Source: Actinomycetes bacterium (lineage in GTDB: Bacteria; Actinomycetota; Actinomycetes; Mycobacteriales; Mycobacteriaceae). Taken from it: a stretch of DNA of 30,385 bases. The position numbers and the translations under genes are program-made. Under the pieces are notes generated by a model. That model ran no database searches. It was not told the origin of the DNA and saw only the letters and a list, made by a program, of their open reading frames with translations. Each line of letters begins with the position of its first letter. The stretch's first letter is position 1. Positions 6,077 through 13,906 of this stretch are shown piece after piece. The stretch spans positions 1-30,385 of the forward strand of contig JAEWRC010000155.1 in NCBI GenBank assembly GCA_023460175.1. The letters run 5' to 3'.

Positions 6077-7969
6077 ATGGCTGTGCGGGCGCAGGTACGC
6101 GCGATCTACGGCGCTTCGCTGTCCCCGGACGCCACCGCCTTCGCCAACATCGTCGACGATGGCGGTTATCCCCGCGCGGTGCAGCGCTTCCTGCGTGGCT
6201 GGCGGGCCTCGTCCTCCCGTGATGTCGAGTTGCCGGTCGACGGGCCGGTCACCCGGGTCATGCATTCGCCCGACGGGCACTGGCTGGCCTGCGAGGTGGC
6301 TCCCGACGGTCGGGAACGCACCCAGATCTGGGTGGTGACCACCGACCCGGACGACCGGGACGCGCGCCGCATCGACCTCTGGAGCACCCAGACCGACGAC
6401 AGCAGCGAGGGCACTGCCGAATTGATCGGGTGGGACGGCACCCGCGTCTCGGCGATCCTGACCGGTGAGGACGGGGTCGGCCATTCCTGTCTGCTCGATC
6501 CCGCCACCGGTGCCCGGGTGGTGCTGGACCGGCGGTCGGCGGGCCGGTTGGTGGACTCCTGGGCCGGTGCGGCGCTGATCCGGGTGGGCCCGCGCGGTTA
6601 CCGCGAGCTGCTGATGCTGCGCGGGAACACCGAAATCGCCCTGCTCCCTTATGATCCCGGCTCCGTCACGGACGCCGGGGTGATTCTCGACGACCACATA
6701 CCCCGGCGGCTGCGGCACGGTTTCGACAGTGACTCGACCCAGCTGTATCACCCCGCCAAGGACTACGGCCCCGACAGCACCGACGGTTTCGTGCGGGCGT
6801 TGATCCGCAGCGACAACGGCGCCGCCCACGCCCGGCTGCTCGAGGTGACCGTGACCGCCGACGGGGTGTCCTATCAGGTGGTGGCCGAGCGTCCCGGCTT
6901 CGAACTCGACGAGTTCGTCATCAGCGATGACCTCTCGACGGTCGCCATGCTGTGGAATCTATACGGCTGCAGCGAATTACAGATCATGCGCTACACCGAC
7001 CGGGTGCTCAGCGACCCGATCCCACTGCCGGCTCTGGTCGCCGGGGAACTGTCCATCAGCGCCGGCGGGGCGATGGTGGCGCTGACGGTGCAGAGCCCGT
7101 CGCAGCCGCGCACGGTCGAACTCGTCGACACCCGCACCCTGGAATGGGAACCCGTGGACCGGGTGCCGATGTCGGGTCCCGTCGGCACCACGCCGGCCCT
7201 GGAGACCTTCGCCGCGCGCGACGGTCTGACCATCACGGGTTGGCGGTACACCCCGCCGCCGGGCGTGCACGACGCGGGCGCGCTGATCTACCTGCACGGC
7301 GGACCGGAGGGGCAGTCCCGGCCCGACTACAGCGAGGTGTTCCCGCCGCTGCTGGACGCCGGCATCACCGTGTTCGCCCCGAACGTGCGCGGATCCGGGG
7401 GCCTGGGCCGGGAGTTCATGCACGCCGACGATCGGGAGAAGCGGTTCGCCGCCATCGACGACGTCGCCGACTGCGTGAAATACCTGGTCTCGAGTGGCTT
7501 CGCCGACCCGTCGCGGGTGGCGTGCGGCGGCTGGTCCTACGGCGGCTACCTCACGCTGGCGGCGCTGACCTTCCACCCCGACCTGTTCGCGGCCGGGGTG
7601 AGCATCTGCGGGATGAGCGATCTGAACAGCTTCTACCGCAACACCGAGGCCTGGATTGCCGCTGCGGCCTACCCGAAATACGGCCACCCGGTCAGCGATT
7701 ACGAACTGTTGGAAAGCCTTTCACCGCTGCCACGCGTCGATGCGCTGACCGCGCCGCTGCTGCTGGTGCACGGCGGCAACGACACCAATGTCCCCGTGAG
7801 CGAGTCCGAACAGATGTATGAGGCCCTGCAGGCGCGCGGCCGGACCGTGCGGTATTTGCTTTTCGAGGACGACGGTCACGAGATTGCCAAGCGGGAGAAT
7901 CGCGTGCGAATGGCCGAAGAGGTCCGCAGCTGGCTCGGGGTCGCCTTCTCCCGTCCACCCGGCGCTTAG
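6077..7969 (+). CDS. S9-family serine peptidase (prolyl oligopeptidase-like)
   Basis: A 630-residue protein with an N-terminal beta-propeller-like region (about 1-370; repeated blade motifs such as SPDATAFANI and SPDGHWLACE) and a C-terminal alpha/beta-hydrolase. The catalytic triad is readable: S487 in GGWSYGG, D569 in HGGNDTNVP, H601 in DDGHEI. An oxyanion-side YLHGGPEGQ precedes it. The family cleaves short peptides or acyl-amino acids; the cellular substrate here is unknown. No signal peptide is visible, so it is likely cytoplasmic. ATG 6077 has a strong GAGGGAGGG site, and the in-frame extension to 5909 runs into the divergent promoter. No equivalent gene lies at this position in the M. 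tuberculosis order. Confidence 0.88.
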   Translation: MAVRAQVRAIYGASLSPDATAFANIVDDGGYPRAVQRFLRGWRASSSRDVELPVDGPVTRVMHSPDGHWLACEVAPDGRERTQIWVVTTDPDDRDARRIDLWSTQTDDSSEGTAELIGWDGTRVSAILTGEDGVGHSCLLDPATGARVVLDRRSAGRLVDSWAGAALIRVGPRGYRELLMLRGNTEIALLPYDPGSVTDAGVILDDHIPRRLRHGFDSDSTQLYHPAKDYGPDSTDGFVRALIRSDNGAAHARLLEVTVTADGVSYQVVAERPGFELDEFVISDDLSTVAMLWNLYGCSELQIMRYTDRVLSDPIPLPALVAGELSISAGGAMVALTVQSPSQPRTVELVDTRTLEWEPVDRVPMSGPVGTTPALETFAARDGLTITGWRYTPPPGVHDAGALIYLHGGPEGQSRPDYSEVFPPLLDAGITVFAPNVRGSGGLGREFMHADDREKRFAAIDDVADCVKYLVSSGFADPSRVACGGWSYGGYLTLAALTFHPDLFAAGVSICGMSDLNSFYRNTEAWIAAAAYPKYGHPVSDYELLESLSPLPRVDALTAPLLLVHGGNDTNVPVSESEQMYEALQARGRTVRYLLFEDDGHEIAKRENRVRMAEEVRSWLGVAFSRPPGA

Positions 7970-7978
7970 TTCAGCTGA

Positions 7979-8010
7979 CGGTTGTTCCAACCGGCGCTCA
8001 GTCCAGCCGG
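7979..8010 (+). terminator. Weak hairpins after the S9 peptidase gene
   Basis: CGGTTG/CAACCG (7979-7984 with 7988-7993) and CCGGC/GCCGG (7991-7995 with 8006-8010) are alternative short stems just after the stop. There is no T-run, so this is at best a U-less mycobacterial-type terminator. Confidence 0.25.
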
Positions 8011-8027
8011 TATGACGAAATTGTGAT

Positions 8028-8052
8028 GTTTGGAAATTTATCGGCCGGGTAA
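8028..8052 (+). promoter_or_regulatory. SigF-type promoter of the small membrane-protein pair
   Basis: GTTT (8028-8031), exactly 15 nt, then GGGTAA (8047-8052) matches the known mycobacterial SigF consensus GTTT-N15-17-GGGTA(A/T) without mismatch. The flanking DNA is AT-rich against a GC-rich background. Transcription would start near 8059-8062, giving a leader of about 32 nt with GGAGGG before ATG 8093. This implies stress- or stationary-phase control of the two small genes. Confidence 0.7.
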
Positions 8053-8092
8053 ACCTCTGTCCGCCGGAGAGTCGAGCGAACGGAGGGTTCAC

Positions 8093-8293
8093 ATGCGAAT
8101 ACTCACTGTAGTTGCAGTGGTATGGATGTTGATCGGAGCATTTGCAACCTTCCAGCGCGGATATTTCGAGAACACTGAAACCAATTGCGCCGATGCGGGA
8201 ACCATTGCACTGACGGTTCTGGCCGGGCCATTGAATTACGCAGGTGTCAACCCGAAAGTGGAGGGGTGCAGATTGCCGCAGCCCAGCCAATAA
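8093..8293 (+). CDS. Small membrane or secreted protein, 66 residues
   Basis: A 66-residue protein with an N-terminal hydrophobic helix (residues about 3-20, ILTVVAVVWMLIGAFATF) and a second weakly hydrophobic stretch (38-46). Two cysteines, C32 and C59, could form a disulfide outside the membrane. The end is PQPSQ. I recognise no named domain; similar short hypothetical proteins occur in mycobacteria. ATG 8093 follows GGAGGG by 7 nt, which decides against the in-frame ATG at 8030 that lies upstream of the predicted SigF promoter elements. The gene is visibly less GC-rich than its neighbours. It is followed after 39 nt by another tiny gene, probably on the same transcript. Confidence 0.72.
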   Translation: MRILTVVAVVWMLIGAFATFQRGYFENTETNCADAGTIALTVLAGPLNYAGVNPKVEGCRLPQPSQ

Positions 8294-8332
8294 GCCTTTC
8301 CATAACTCAGCTCACAAACGAATGGAGTCGCC

Positions 8333-8488
8333 ATGATTGTCCTCGGCATTATTCTGCTCATCCTCGGGTACGTCTTGAGTATCAGCATCCTGACCACGAT
8401 CGGCATCATCCTGTTGGTGATCGGCGCCGTGCTGTGGATCCTGGGCGCGGTCGGCCGCCCGGTGGGTGGTCGAAAATACTGGTACTAG
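8333..8488 (+). CDS. DUF6131-like 51-residue membrane protein
   Basis: ATG 8333 with GGAG about 6 nt upstream opens a 51-codon frame ending at TAG 8486-8488. The product is two hydrophobic helices (residues 2-16 VLGIILLILGYV and 22-40 TIGIILLVIGAVLWILGAV) joined by a short turn, then a basic tail GRPVGGRKYWY. This pattern matches the mycobacterial DUF6131 family of tiny membrane proteins; function unknown. It lies 39 nt after the 66-residue gene and likely shares its SigF-type promoter. Its TAG stop overlaps the stop of the convergent bkaR gene in the palindrome CTAG (8485-8488). Confidence 0.75.
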   Translation: MIVLGIILLILGYVLSISILTTIGIILLVIGAVLWILGAVGRPVGGRKYWY

Positions 8489-9105
8489 CCCGTACGTAGC
8501 GCGGCGAGCGTCATCGCCCGCAGTACAGCCCGTGTGCGCAAGCCGGCCGGTTTCCCACCGGCCGGCTTTGTGCTGTACGGGGTCGAGTTCATCAGCCCGA
8601 AGGCGGCGTGCGCCATCACCCGGGCCTCACCTTCGTCCAGCGTGGGATCGAGGTCGCGCAGCACCCGGACCCAGATCTCCACGTACTGCCGCTGGCTGCG
8701 CCGCACCTGTCGCGCCGCGGCCGTCGGCAGGTGGATCAGGTCGCGGTCCTGGATCCGGATCAGATCCGGCTCGCCCAGGGTGAAGTCCAGGTGGAAGTCG
8801 ACCAGGCCGGTCAGGGCCGCGACCGCGTCGTCGGCACCGTCGACCACCGCGCGCCCACCGGCCAACAGCCGGGTGCTGATCTCGACCAGCAGTTCGACCA
8901 GCAACGCTTCCTTGTTGGGGAAGTGCCGGTAGATGGCGGGCCCGCTGACATCGGCCGCCGCGCCGATGTCCTCGAGGCGCACGGCCAGAAAGCCGCGCTC
9001 GGCGAACTGACGCTCGGCGGCGGCCAGCAGCTGCGAGCGCCGGTCGGATTTCTGCCGGGAGCGCCGGTTGGTCACCGGCGGTGGGTCGTCCGGGGCAGCG
9101 GGCAT
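8485..9105 (-). CDS. bkaR: TetR-family repressor of branched-chain keto-acid operon
   Basis: A 206-residue TetR regulator, homologous to Rv2506. The helix-turn-helix is at about residues 22-66: LLAAAERQFAERGF, then LEDIGAAADVSGPAIYRHFPNKEALL. The ligand-binding half follows (VDFHLDFTLGEPDLIRIQ...). Published work names this mycobacterial regulator BkaR and shows that it represses the divergent branched-chain keto-acid genes. ATG 9105 is preceded by AGGAGG. It diverges from accD1 over a nested palindromic operator (9133-9183) that also covers its own -10 element, so autoregulation is expected. The inducer is not identifiable from sequence; an acyl-CoA of the leucine pathway is plausible. Confidence 0.9.
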   Translation of the reverse strand: MPAAPDDPPPVTNRRSRQKSDRRSQLLAAAERQFAERGFLAVRLEDIGAAADVSGPAIYRHFPNKEALLVELLVEISTRLLAGGRAVVDGADDAVAALTGLVDFHLDFTLGEPDLIRIQDRDLIHLPTAAARQVRRSQRQYVEIWVRVLRDLDPTLDEGEARVMAHAAFGLMNSTPYSTKPAGGKPAGLRTRAVLRAMTLAALRTG

Positions 9106-9132
9106 GGCGGCCTCCTGGAGCGGGTCTGGACG

Positions 9133-9183
9133 TTTGAGTTAATGGCGACTAACCTACCATGAGTTAGTTGTCGTTAACTCAAA
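9133..9183. promoter_or_regulatory. BkaR operator: two GTTA-N8-TAAC boxes inside a larger inverted repeat
   Basis: Box 1 (9138-9153) and box 2 (9163-9178) each read GTTA-N8-TAAC. The two boxes are also arranged as a larger inverted repeat with 21-nt arms (9133-9153 and 9163-9183; three mismatches) around a 9-nt centre. The centres are 25 bp apart. Both divergent -10 hexamers lie within or beside the central spacer, so a bound repressor would block both genes. I assign it to BkaR by position and symmetry. Confidence 0.8.
9151..9160. promoter_or_regulatory. Overlapping -10 elements of bkaR and accD1
   Basis: Plus-strand TACCAT (9155-9160) fits the accD1 -10 and minus-strand TAGGTT (9156-9151) fits the bkaR -10. 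They overlap by two bases in the middle of the operator, so the two promoters should be mutually exclusive. Confidence 0.5.
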
Positions 9184-9197
9184 TGATGGGACGGGCG

Positions 9198-10748
9198 ATG
9201 GCACTTGCGACCTCGAACCGCGAAGAGCATCTGGCGCTCGTCGCCCAGTTGCGCTCCAAGCTGGCCACGGCGGCCCTCGGCGGTTCTCAGCGGTCCCGCG
9301 ATCGTCACGTCGAGCGGGGCAAGCTGCTGCCGCGCGACCGGGTGAACGGCCTGCTGGACCCGGGCAGCCCGCTGCTCGAGGTGGCACCCCTGGCCGCCGA
9401 CGGCATGTACGACGACGAGTCCCCGGGCGCGGGCATGATCGTCGGGATCGGCCGCGTCTCGGGCCGGGAATGCATGATCGTGGCCAACGACGCCACCGTC
9501 AAGGGCGGCACCTACTACCCGATCACGGTCAAGAAACACCTACGGGCCCAAGAGATTGCGTTGCAGAACAAGCTGCCGTGCATCTACCTCGTCGACTCCG
9601 GCGGCGCGTTCCTGCCCCGCCAGGACGAGGTCTTCCCGGACCGCGACCACTTCGGCCGCATCTTCTACAACCAGGCCACCATGAGTGCGGCCGGCATCGC
9701 GCAGATCGCCGCGGTGCTCGGATCGTGCACCGCCGGTGGGGCTTACGTGCCCGCCATGAGCGATGAGGCGGTCATCGTCCGCAACCAGGGCACCATCTTC
9801 CTGGGCGGGCCGCCGCTGGTGAAGGCCGCGACCGGGGAAGTGGTCAGCGCCGAAGATCTCGGCGGCGGCGACCTGCACTCCAAGGTCTCCGGGGTCACCG
9901 ACCACCTGGCCCACGACGACCGGGACGCCCTGCGCATCGTGCGGCGCATCGTGTCCACCCTGGGCCCGGTGGCGTCCCCGCCGTGGGAGGTGCGCCCCGC
10001 GGTGGCGCCGATCGCCGACCAGACCGAGCTCTACGACGTCGTCCCCACCGATTCCCGGGTGCCCTACGACGTGCACGACGTGATCGCCCGGATCGTCGAC
10101 GGCGGCGAGTTCAGTGAGTTCAAGGCCGAATACGGCACCACCCTGGTCACCGGTTTCGCCCACATCCACGGCCATCCCGTCGGTATCGTCGCCAACAACG
10201 GGGTGCTGTTCGGCGAATCGGCGCTCAAGGGCGCGCATTTCATCGAGCTCTGCGACAAGCGCCTGGTCCCGCTGGTGTTTCTGCAGAACATCGCCGGCTT
10301 CATGGTGGGCCGCGACTACGAGGCCGGCGGCATCGCCAAGCATGGCGCCAAGATGGTCACCGCGGTGGCCTGTGCGCGGGTGCCGAAGCTCACCATGGTC
10401 ATCGGCGGCTCCTACGGCGCGGGCAACTACTCGATGTGCGGGCGCGCGTATTCGCCGCGCTTCCTGTGGATGTGGCCCAATGCGCGGATCTCGGTGATGG
10501 GTGGCGAGCAGGCCGCCTCGGTGCTGGCCACCGTGCGCGGCGAGATGAGTGCCGAGCAGGAGGAAGCGTTCAAGGCGCCGATTCGCGAGCAGTACGAACA
10601 CCAGGGCAACCCGTACTACTCCACCGCCCGCCTCTGGGACGACGGGGTCATCGACCCCGCCGACACCAGAACCGTTCTTGGCCTTGCCCTCTCAGCTGTC
10701 GGTAACGCACCGGTCGAACCGGTGTCCTACGGCGTGTTCCGGATGTGA
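9198..10748 (+). CDS. accD1: Methylcrotonyl-CoA carboxylase beta (carboxyltransferase) subunit
   Basis: A carboxyltransferase of about 516 residues with N- and C-terminal crotonase-like halves. Typical landmarks are RDRVNGLLDPGSPLLEVAPLA, a glycine-rich GSCTAGGAYVPAMSDE acyl-CoA site, and KHGAKMVTAVACARVPKLTMVIGGSYGAGNYSMCGR near the biotin side (read as successive motifs). Together with AccA1 it carboxylates 3-methylcrotonyl-CoA in leucine breakdown. The start is uncertain: TTG 9168 (leaderless spacing from TACCAT), ATG 9183 and ATG 9198 are all in frame. I prefer 9198 because a GGGACGGG stretch precedes it and the conserved region starts soon after. It is the first gene of the bkaR-controlled operon and its TGA is 8 nt from accA1. 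Confidence 0.9.
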   Translation: MALATSNREEHLALVAQLRSKLATAALGGSQRSRDRHVERGKLLPRDRVNGLLDPGSPLLEVAPLAADGMYDDESPGAGMIVGIGRVSGRECMIVANDATVKGGTYYPITVKKHLRAQEIALQNKLPCIYLVDSGGAFLPRQDEVFPDRDHFGRIFYNQATMSAAGIAQIAAVLGSCTAGGAYVPAMSDEAVIVRNQGTIFLGGPPLVKAATGEVVSAEDLGGGDLHSKVSGVTDHLAHDDRDALRIVRRIVSTLGPVASPPWEVRPAVAPIADQTELYDVVPTDSRVPYDVHDVIARIVDGGEFSEFKAEYGTTLVTGFAHIHGHPVGIVANNGVLFGESALKGAHFIELCDKRLVPLVFLQNIAGFMVGRDYEAGGIAKHGAKMVTAVACARVPKLTMVIGGSYGAGNYSMCGRAYSPRFLWMWPNARISVMGGEQAASVLATVRGEMSAEQEEAFKAPIREQYEHQGNPYYSTARLWDDGVIDPADTRTVLGLALSAVGNAPVEPVSYGVFRM

Positions 10749-10756
10749 GAACCGAT

Positions 10757-12748
10757 ATGTCCTTTGACACCGTTCTGATCGCCAACCGCGGCGAGATCGC
10801 CGTGCGGGTCCTCCGCACCCTGCGGCGAATGGGGATCCGCACCGTGGCGGTCTTCAGCGAGGCCGACGCAAACGCGCGCCACGTCGCCGAGGCCGACACC
10901 GCCGTGCTGCTGGGTCCCGCCCCGGCCCGGCAGAGCTACCTCGACATCGAGAAGGTGGTCGCCGCCGCGGTGCGCACCGGCGCCCAGGCCGTGCACCCCG
11001 GTTACGGGTTCCTTTCGGAGAACGCCGAATTCGCTGCCGCGCTGGAGCGGGCCGGCATCGTGTTCATCGGCCCGCCGGCCGCCGCGATCGCCACCATGGG
11101 TGACAAGATCACCGCCAAGGCGACGGTGTCGCGGTTCGACGTGCCGGTGGTGCCCGGCATCGCCCGGCCCGGCCTCACCGATGCCGAACTCATCGAGGCC
11201 GCCCACGACATCGGCTATCCGGTGCTGGTCAAGCCGTCGGCCGGCGGCGGCGGCAAGGGCATGCGGATGGTGACCGACCCCGCGGAGTTGCCCGCGGCGC
11301 TGACGAGCGCGCGCCGCGAGTCCGCGGCCGCCTTCGGCGACGACACGCTGTTCCTGGAGCGATTCGTGCTGCGGCCCAGGCACATCGAGGTCCAGGTGCT
11401 CGCCGACGCGCACGGCAACGTCATCCACCTCGGGGAACGCGAGTGCAGCCTGCAACGCCGCCACCAGAAGGTGATCGAGGAGGCGCCCTCGCCACTGTTG
11501 GACGCCCAGACCCGGGCCCGCATCGGTGCGGCCGCCTGCGACACCGCGCGCAGCGTCGACTACTGCGGCGCGGGTACCGTCGAGTTCATCGTCTCGGCCG
11601 ACAAACCCGACGAGTTCTTCTTCATGGAAATGAACACCCGCCTGCAGGTCGAACACCCGGTCACCGAAATGGTCACCGGCTGGGACCTGGTGGAGTGGCA
11701 GGTCCGCATCGCCGCCGGCGACGCCCTGCCGGCCACCCAGGACGCCATCGAGATGCACGGGCACGCCGTGGAGGCCCGGGTGTACGCCGAGGACGCGGCC
11801 CGCGGCTTCCTGCCGACCGGGGGACCGGTGCTCGGGCTGGCCGAACCCGAATCCGAGGGAGTCCGGGTGGACTCCGGGCTGCGGGTGGGGACCGTCGTCG
11901 GCAGCGACTACGACCCGATGCTGGCCAAGGTCATCGCGCACGGCCCCGACCGCGCCGCCGCGCTGGCCGGCCTGGACCGCGCGCTGGCGGAGACCGCGGT
12001 GCTCGGGGTGGTCACCAACATCGATTTCCTGCGCTTCCTGCTGGCCGACGCCGGCGTGGCCGCCGGGCGCCTCGACACCGGCCTGCTGGACCGCCGGGTC
12101 GGCGACTACACCGCCGCGGTCACCGACGACGCCACGCTGATCGCGGCCGCGGCCTACCGTTGGCTGCAACGCTGGGCCGCCGCCGACGACTCGCTGTGGA
12201 GCGTGCCCTCGGGCTGGCGGATGGGTGAACCGGCGGCCACGGTGCTGCGGCTGAACTCCGGGGCGCGCACCGATCACGTCGCCATCACCGGTACCCCGCA
12301 GGCCGCGGCCGCCGTCGTCGAGGACGGCGAGAAGCATTGCCTGACGGCCACCCTCGACGACGATGTGCTGACCGTGGTGCTCGACGGCGTGCGTACGCAG
12401 TACGTGGTTGCCGAGACCGAGCACCAAATCTGGCTGGCTGGGCCCGCCGGGGTGACCCTGGCCGAGGAGGTCCGCGAGGCGCCGGTGCGTCCCGACGACG
12501 AGCACAGCGGCGACGCCGAACTCGTCAGCCCGATGCCCGGTGCCGTGGTGGCCGTCAACGCCGCCAGCGGTGACACGGTGGCCGCCGGCGCCGTCGTGGT
12601 CGCGGTGGAGGCCATGAAGATGGAGCACGCGCTGAGCGCACCGGTGGACGGTGTGGTCGAAGTACTTGTCGCAGTGGGCGATCAGGTGAAGGTGGGCCAG
12701 CCGCTGGCCCGCATCACCGCAACCGAGAAGGAAGCAACCGATGACTGA
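10757..12748 (+). CDS. accA1: Methylcrotonyl-CoA carboxylase alpha subunit (biotin carboxylase/BCCP)
   Basis: A 663-residue biotin-dependent carboxylase subunit. The N-terminal biotin carboxylase domain starts at VLIANRGEIAVR and carries the ATP-grasp loop GGGGKGMR (about 162-169) and MNTRLQVEHPVTE. A linker/BT domain follows, then a C-terminal biotinyl domain with EAMKMEH; the biotinylated lysine is K621. It transfers carboxyl groups to AccD1. ATG 10757 matches the family start. A GTG at 10745, which overlaps the accD1 stop as GTGA, is in frame and would add four residues, so coupling from accD1 is possible. It overlaps fadE19 by 8 nt. Confidence 0.93.
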   Translation: MSFDTVLIANRGEIAVRVLRTLRRMGIRTVAVFSEADANARHVAEADTAVLLGPAPARQSYLDIEKVVAAAVRTGAQAVHPGYGFLSENAEFAAALERAGIVFIGPPAAAIATMGDKITAKATVSRFDVPVVPGIARPGLTDAELIEAAHDIGYPVLVKPSAGGGGKGMRMVTDPAELPAALTSARRESAAAFGDDTLFLERFVLRPRHIEVQVLADAHGNVIHLGERECSLQRRHQKVIEEAPSPLLDAQTRARIGAAACDTARSVDYCGAGTVEFIVSADKPDEFFFMEMNTRLQVEHPVTEMVTGWDLVEWQVRIAAGDALPATQDAIEMHGHAVEARVYAEDAARGFLPTGGPVLGLAEPESEGVRVDSGLRVGTVVGSDYDPMLAKVIAHGPDRAAALAGLDRALAETAVLGVVTNIDFLRFLLADAGVAAGRLDTGLLDRRVGDYTAAVTDDATLIAAAAYRWLQRWAAADDSLWSVPSGWRMGEPAATVLRLNSGARTDHVAITGTPQAAAAVVEDGEKHCLTATLDDDVLTVVLDGVRTQYVVAETEHQIWLAGPAGVTLAEEVREAPVRPDDEHSGDAELVSPMPGAVVAVNAASGDTVAAGAVVVAVEAMKMEHALSAPVDGVVEVLVAVGDQVKVGQPLARITATEKEATDD

Positions 12749-13901
12749 TTACCTGTCGACCGGCAACCTGCCCGACGACTACGCCGAACTGGCCAGGACC
12801 GTGCGCGATTTCGCGCAGAACGTCGTCGCGCCCGTGGCCGCCAAACACGACGAAGAACACAGCTTCCCGTACGAGGTGGTGGCCGGCATGGCCAGCATGG
12901 GCCTGTTCGGCCTGCCCTTCCCCGAGGAGTACGGCGGGATGGGTGGCGACTACTTCGCGCTGTGCCTGGCGCTCGAGGAACTCGGCAAGGTCGACCAGAG
13001 CGTCGCCATCACCCTGGAGGCCGGGGTGTCGCTGGGCGCGATGCCGGTCTACCGGTTCGGCACCGAGGAGCAGAAGCAGGCCTGGCTGCCGCAACTGACC
13101 AGCGGGCAGGCCCTCGGGGCGTTCGGCCTGACCGAGGCCGGCGGCGGCAGCGACGCCGGGGCCACCAAGACCACCGCGCGCCTCGACGACGGGCACTGGG
13201 TGATCAACGGCACCAAGCAGTTCATCACCAACTCCGGCACCGACATCACCAAGCTGGTCACCGTCACCGCGGTCACCGGCGGGACCCCGGACAAGCCGGA
13301 GATCAGCGCGATCCTGGTCCCGGTGCCCACCGACGGCTTCACCGCCGAACCCGCCTACAACAAGGTGGGCTGGAACGCCTCGGACACCCATCCGCTGAGC
13401 TTCGACGACGTCCGGGTGCCCGAGGAGAACCTGCTCGGCGAGCGCGGCCGCGGCTACGCGAACTTCCTGCGGATCCTCGACGAGGGGCGCATCGCGATCG
13501 CGGCGCTGTCGGTCGGCGCGGCGCAGGGCTGCGTCGACGAGAGCGTCAAGTACGCCAAGGAGCGTTCGGCGTTCGGCCAGCCCATCGGCAAGTACCAGGC
13601 CATCGAGTTCAAGCTGGCCCGGATGGAGGCCCGCGCGCACGCCGCCCGCACCGCCTACTACGACGCCGCGGCGCTGATGCTCGCGGGCAAGCCGTTCAAG
13701 AAGGAGGCCGCGGTGGCCAAGATGGTGGCCAGCGAGGCCGCCATGGACAACGCCCGCGACGCCACCCAGATCCACGGCGGCTACGGTTTCATGAACGAGT
13801 ATGCGGTGGCGCGGCATTACCGCGACAGCAAGATCCTGGAAATCGGTGAGGGGACAACGGAAGTGCAGCTGATGATCATCGCTCGAGAGATGGGGGTCTG
13901 A
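12741..13901 (+). CDS. fadE19: Acyl-CoA dehydrogenase (isovaleryl-CoA dehydrogenase role)
   Basis: A 386-residue FAD-dependent acyl-CoA dehydrogenase. It has the N-terminal helical domain, the middle beta-domain signatures GAFGLTEAGGGSDA and WVINGTKQFITNSG, and a C-terminal helical domain ending in EIGEGTTEVQLMIIAREM. E370 in the EGTT motif is the usual catalytic base position of the family. Position between the methylcrotonyl-CoA carboxylase genes and the hydratase indicates that it oxidises isovaleryl-CoA to 3-methylcrotonyl-CoA; related branched substrates are possible. ATG 12741 overlaps the end of accA1, which indicates translational coupling. Confidence 0.92.
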   Translation: MTDYLSTGNLPDDYAELARTVRDFAQNVVAPVAAKHDEEHSFPYEVVAGMASMGLFGLPFPEEYGGMGGDYFALCLALEELGKVDQSVAITLEAGVSLGAMPVYRFGTEEQKQAWLPQLTSGQALGAFGLTEAGGGSDAGATKTTARLDDGHWVINGTKQFITNSGTDITKLVTVTAVTGGTPDKPEISAILVPVPTDGFTAEPAYNKVGWNASDTHPLSFDDVRVPEENLLGERGRGYANFLRILDEGRIAIAALSVGAAQGCVDESVKYAKERSAFGQPIGKYQAIEFKLARMEARAHAARTAYYDAAALMLAGKPFKKEAAVAKMVASEAAMDNARDATQIHGGYGFMNEYAVARHYRDSKILEIGEGTTEVQLMIIAREMGV

Positions 13902-13906
13902 GCGCC

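Noticed and set aside
10727..12628. 633-codon open frame on the minus strand across accA1
   Set aside because: It has the His/Gly/Arg/Val-rich composition of an antisense shadow in high-GC DNA, and the sense frame encodes a complete biotin carboxylase.
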